From the NCBI GenBank assembly GCA_900768705.1, contig CAAGEB010000192.1, positions 1-6,644 of the forward strand: a DNA stretch of 6,644 nucleotides, in the 5' to 3' direction. Under the pieces are notes generated by a model. It was not told the DNA's origin and made no database searches. It worked only from the letters and a program-made list of their open reading frames with translations. Of the stretch, positions 5,680-6,644 are shown piece after piece (position 1 is the stretch's first letter; every line of letters begins with the position of its first letter). A program made the position numbers and the translations under genes. The DNA comes from Oscillospiraceae bacterium (lineage in GTDB: Bacteria > Bacillota > Clostridia > Oscillospirales > Ruminococcaceae).

Positions 5680-6428
5680 CAATGACACCCTTTATTTCCA
5701 CAGCTATGGCTGCCACAATTATGACCTTCTTCATGGTTATGGTGATTGCACATAACATTTGGATTATAGTTAAGCTTTCCGTCCAGCAGTGATTGTACCG
5801 CATCATCGGCACTGCCTGAGACGCCTGCGTATAATTTAATTCCGGCACTTCTAAGAGCGGTCTGAGCACCGCCTCCGATGCCTCCGCAAATCAATACATC
5901 AATTCCGTTGTTAAATAGAAATTCTGCCAATGCGCCGTGACCGACGCCTTCAGAGTCAACAACCCGAGAAGATAAAATCTCACCGTCTTCAATATCATAG
6001 ACTTTGAATTTCTTCGTGTGACCAAAGTGCTGAAAAATTTCGCCGTTTTCATATGTTACTGCAATCCTCATCGTATGTTCTCCTTTTTCTGATAGTATTC
6101 TTTCTTTTCTACACGGCTTACCAAAGCAACTTCTCTGTCCGGGACAGATTTGGTAATTGCCTCCGTTTATACTGAGTTGTTTACCTTGAACCAAACATTC
6201 GGCAAGTTTATATCGGGCTTTTTCGTATATTTCTGTAACCGTTGTTCTGGAAATTTCCATCGCTGCGGCACATTGCTCATGACTTTTTTTCTCATAGTCA
6301 ACTAAACGAATTACCTCATATTCGTCTACAGTAAGTACATTTTCTTCCGGCTGTTCTACACCACCCGGGGAAAAACAAAGAAACTGCGGTTCCGAACAAA
6401 CTCGCCTGCATCTCTGTGGTCTTGGCAT
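5679..6428 (-). CDS. DUF134 helix-turn-helix protein fused to NifX/NifB-type metal-cluster-binding domain
   Basis: A 249-aa fusion. Residues 1-110 match DUF134: MPRPQRCRRVC start, FSPGG, then LTVDEYEVIRLVDYEKKSHEQCAAAMEISRTTVTEIYEKAR, a sigma-region-4-like helix-turn-helix (about 33-72), and a cysteine-bearing end (C95, C101, C106). Residues 120-220 match the dinitrogenase iron-molybdenum cofactor domain (MRIAVTYENGEIFQHFGHTKKFKVYDIEDG, LICGGIGGGAQTAL). Residues 222-249 are a Cys/His-rich tail (C227, H229, H230, H232, H236, C238, H241, C243, C248, H249) likely to bind metal. No nitrogenase genes accompany it; in non-fixing anaerobes such proteins are thought to carry or sense Fe-S/Mo-type clusters. 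The role is inferred as a metal- or redox-responsive regulator. The start at 6428 is set by AAAGGAG 7 nt upstream; the ATG at 6449 has no SD and lies about at the transcription start. Codon 120 has an internal SD and ATG. Confidence 0.88.
   Translation of the reverse strand: MPRPQRCRRVCSEPQFLCFSPGGVEQPEENVLTVDEYEVIRLVDYEKKSHEQCAAAMEISRTTVTEIYEKARYKLAECLVQGKQLSINGGNYQICPGQRSCFGKPCRKERILSEKGEHTMRIAVTYENGEIFQHFGHTKKFKVYDIEDGEILSSRVVDSEGVGHGALAEFLFNNGIDVLICGGIGGGAQTALRSAGIKLYAGVSGSADDAVQSLLDGKLNYNPNVMCNHHNHEEGHNCGSHSCGNKGCH
6069..6085 (-). promoter_or_regulatory. Internal Shine-Dalgarno and ATG between the DUF134 and NifX-like domains
   Basis: On the minus strand AAAAAGGAGA is followed, 7 nt on, by an in-frame ATG (6069-6071) at codon 120 (MRIAVTYENG). 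The product would be a stand-alone NifX/NifB-family protein of about 130 aa, the size at which this domain usually occurs. The site is stronger than many true starts in this window, so production of both a fused and a short form is plausible. Confidence 0.6.
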
Positions 6429-6443
6429 ATCGTCACTCCTTTC

Positions 6444-6455
6444 CGACATATGTCG
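6444..6455. promoter_or_regulatory. Perfect 12-bp palindrome CGACATATGTCG, candidate operator
   Basis: CGACATATGTCG is fully self-complementary and starts directly after the -10 box, covering the expected transcription start of the DUF134-NifX gene. A dimeric repressor bound here would block initiation. The DUF134 protein encoded just downstream, or the Crp/Fnr protein, are candidate ligands; no sequence evidence chooses between them. Confidence 0.55.
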
Positions 6456-6484
6456 ATTATACCATATTTTAATTTGTTTGTCAA
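6456..6484 (-). promoter_or_regulatory. Sigma-A promoter of the DUF134-NifX / Crp-Fnr transcription unit
   Basis: On the minus strand TTGACA (6479-6484), exactly 17 bp, then TATAAT (6456-6461): a full consensus match in an AT-rich spacer. Predicted initiation is near 6449, about 20 nt before the start codon at 6428. A promoter this strong combined with a palindrome at the start site suggests repression as the main control. Confidence 0.9.
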
Positions 6485-6497
6485 TATTCTTGAAAAA

Positions 6498-6644
6498 TTA
6501 TGGCAATACCGCACAGAGATTGTGTGCATATTGCGCAGTCAGATTTTTCGTCAGATTGTACAAATTTGACGCAGGCGGGCTGTCGCCCGTCAAGGAAAAT
6601 TTGTGCAAGATGGCGAAAAATATGCAAGCAAGATGCGTACAAAG
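6498..6644 (+). mobile_element. MITE-like element, copy B, truncated by the window edge
   Basis: It begins TTATGGCAATACCGCAC, matching the terminal repeat of copy A (4777-4954) except for one base in the outer TTAA. The block 6540-6563 is identical over 24 nt to copy A on the opposite strand; 6568-6582 and 6584-6596 are also identical, followed by shared ATGCAAGCAAG near 6620. It includes the same GC-rich hairpin (CGGGC/GCCCG). Other parts have diverged, so the two copies are not a recent duplication. It starts 14 bp upstream of the -35 box of the DUF134-NifX promoter. The right end is not in the window, and no coding sequence is seen in this stretch. Confidence 0.8.

Noticed and set aside
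5679..6428. Nitrogenase cofactor assembly function
   Set aside because: The NifX/NifB-like domain alone does not imply nitrogen fixation; no nif genes are in the window and such domains are widespread in non-fixing anaerobes.
6429..6449. Upstream ATG extending the DUF134 protein by 7 residues
   Set aside because: It has no Shine-Dalgarno, lies within the palindrome at the predicted transcription start, and the DUF134 family typically starts M-x-R-P as at 6428.
4777..6644. CRISPR array or attachment sites
   Set aside because: The repeated blocks occur only twice, in inverse orientation, without regular spacers, and no cas or integrase genes are present.

Overview
The window carries one strongly co-oriented gene set, all on the minus strand (read from right to left). 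It looks like an anaerobic, low-to-moderate-GC Firmicute, probably a gut-type Clostridia/Oscillospiraceae relative. This is inferred from strong AGGAGG-type ribosome binding sites, the rubrerythrin/rubredoxin repertoire, a DUF134 protein and the clostridial flavour of the Crp/Fnr regulator. The taxonomic call is inference only.

Right to left: (i) 6498-6644, the start of a short non-coding repeat (MITE-like copy B), cut by the window edge. (ii) 6444-6484, a near-ideal sigma-A promoter (TTGACA, 17 bp, TATAAT) followed by a perfect 12-bp palindrome at the expected transcription start. (iii) 5679-6428, a DUF134 helix-turn-helix protein fused to a NifX/NifB-type metal-cluster domain with a Cys/His-rich tail. 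(iv) 5014-5679, a Crp/Fnr-family regulator, coupled to the previous gene by a TGATG overlap. (v) 4777-4954, a complete 178-bp MITE-like element (copy A), inverted relative to copy B, between a possible second promoter (4975-4980) and the next ribosome binding site. (vi) 4449-4757 thioredoxin, 4132-4452 single-domain rhodanese, 2436-4127 CoA-disulfide/persulfide reductase with a C-terminal rhodanese, 2022-2423 rhodanese lipoprotein, 1376-2008 rubredoxin-helical-rubredoxin protein, 204-1373 ferredoxin-rubredoxin-rubrerythrin-rubredoxin fusion. (vii) 125-167, a hairpin terminator. (viii) 1-90, a hairpin-rich stretch that may be the end of another repeat.

The six genes from 4757 down to 204 are tightly packed (overlap of 4 to gap of 13 nt), so they are almost certainly one operon. 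The contents point to a defence and repair unit joining two jobs: handling of sulfane sulfur/persulfide (three rhodanese domains, a flavin persulfide/CoA-disulfide reductase, thioredoxin) and reductive removal of peroxide/oxygen (rubrerythrin with several rubredoxin and ferredoxin electron-transfer modules). The upstream DUF134-NifX protein and the Crp/Fnr protein are the likely regulators or sensors. Individual families are known. The combination, the two multi-domain fusions that each keep an internal Shine-Dalgarno plus ATG, and the inverted repeats flanking the regulator pair are the parts worth a second look.
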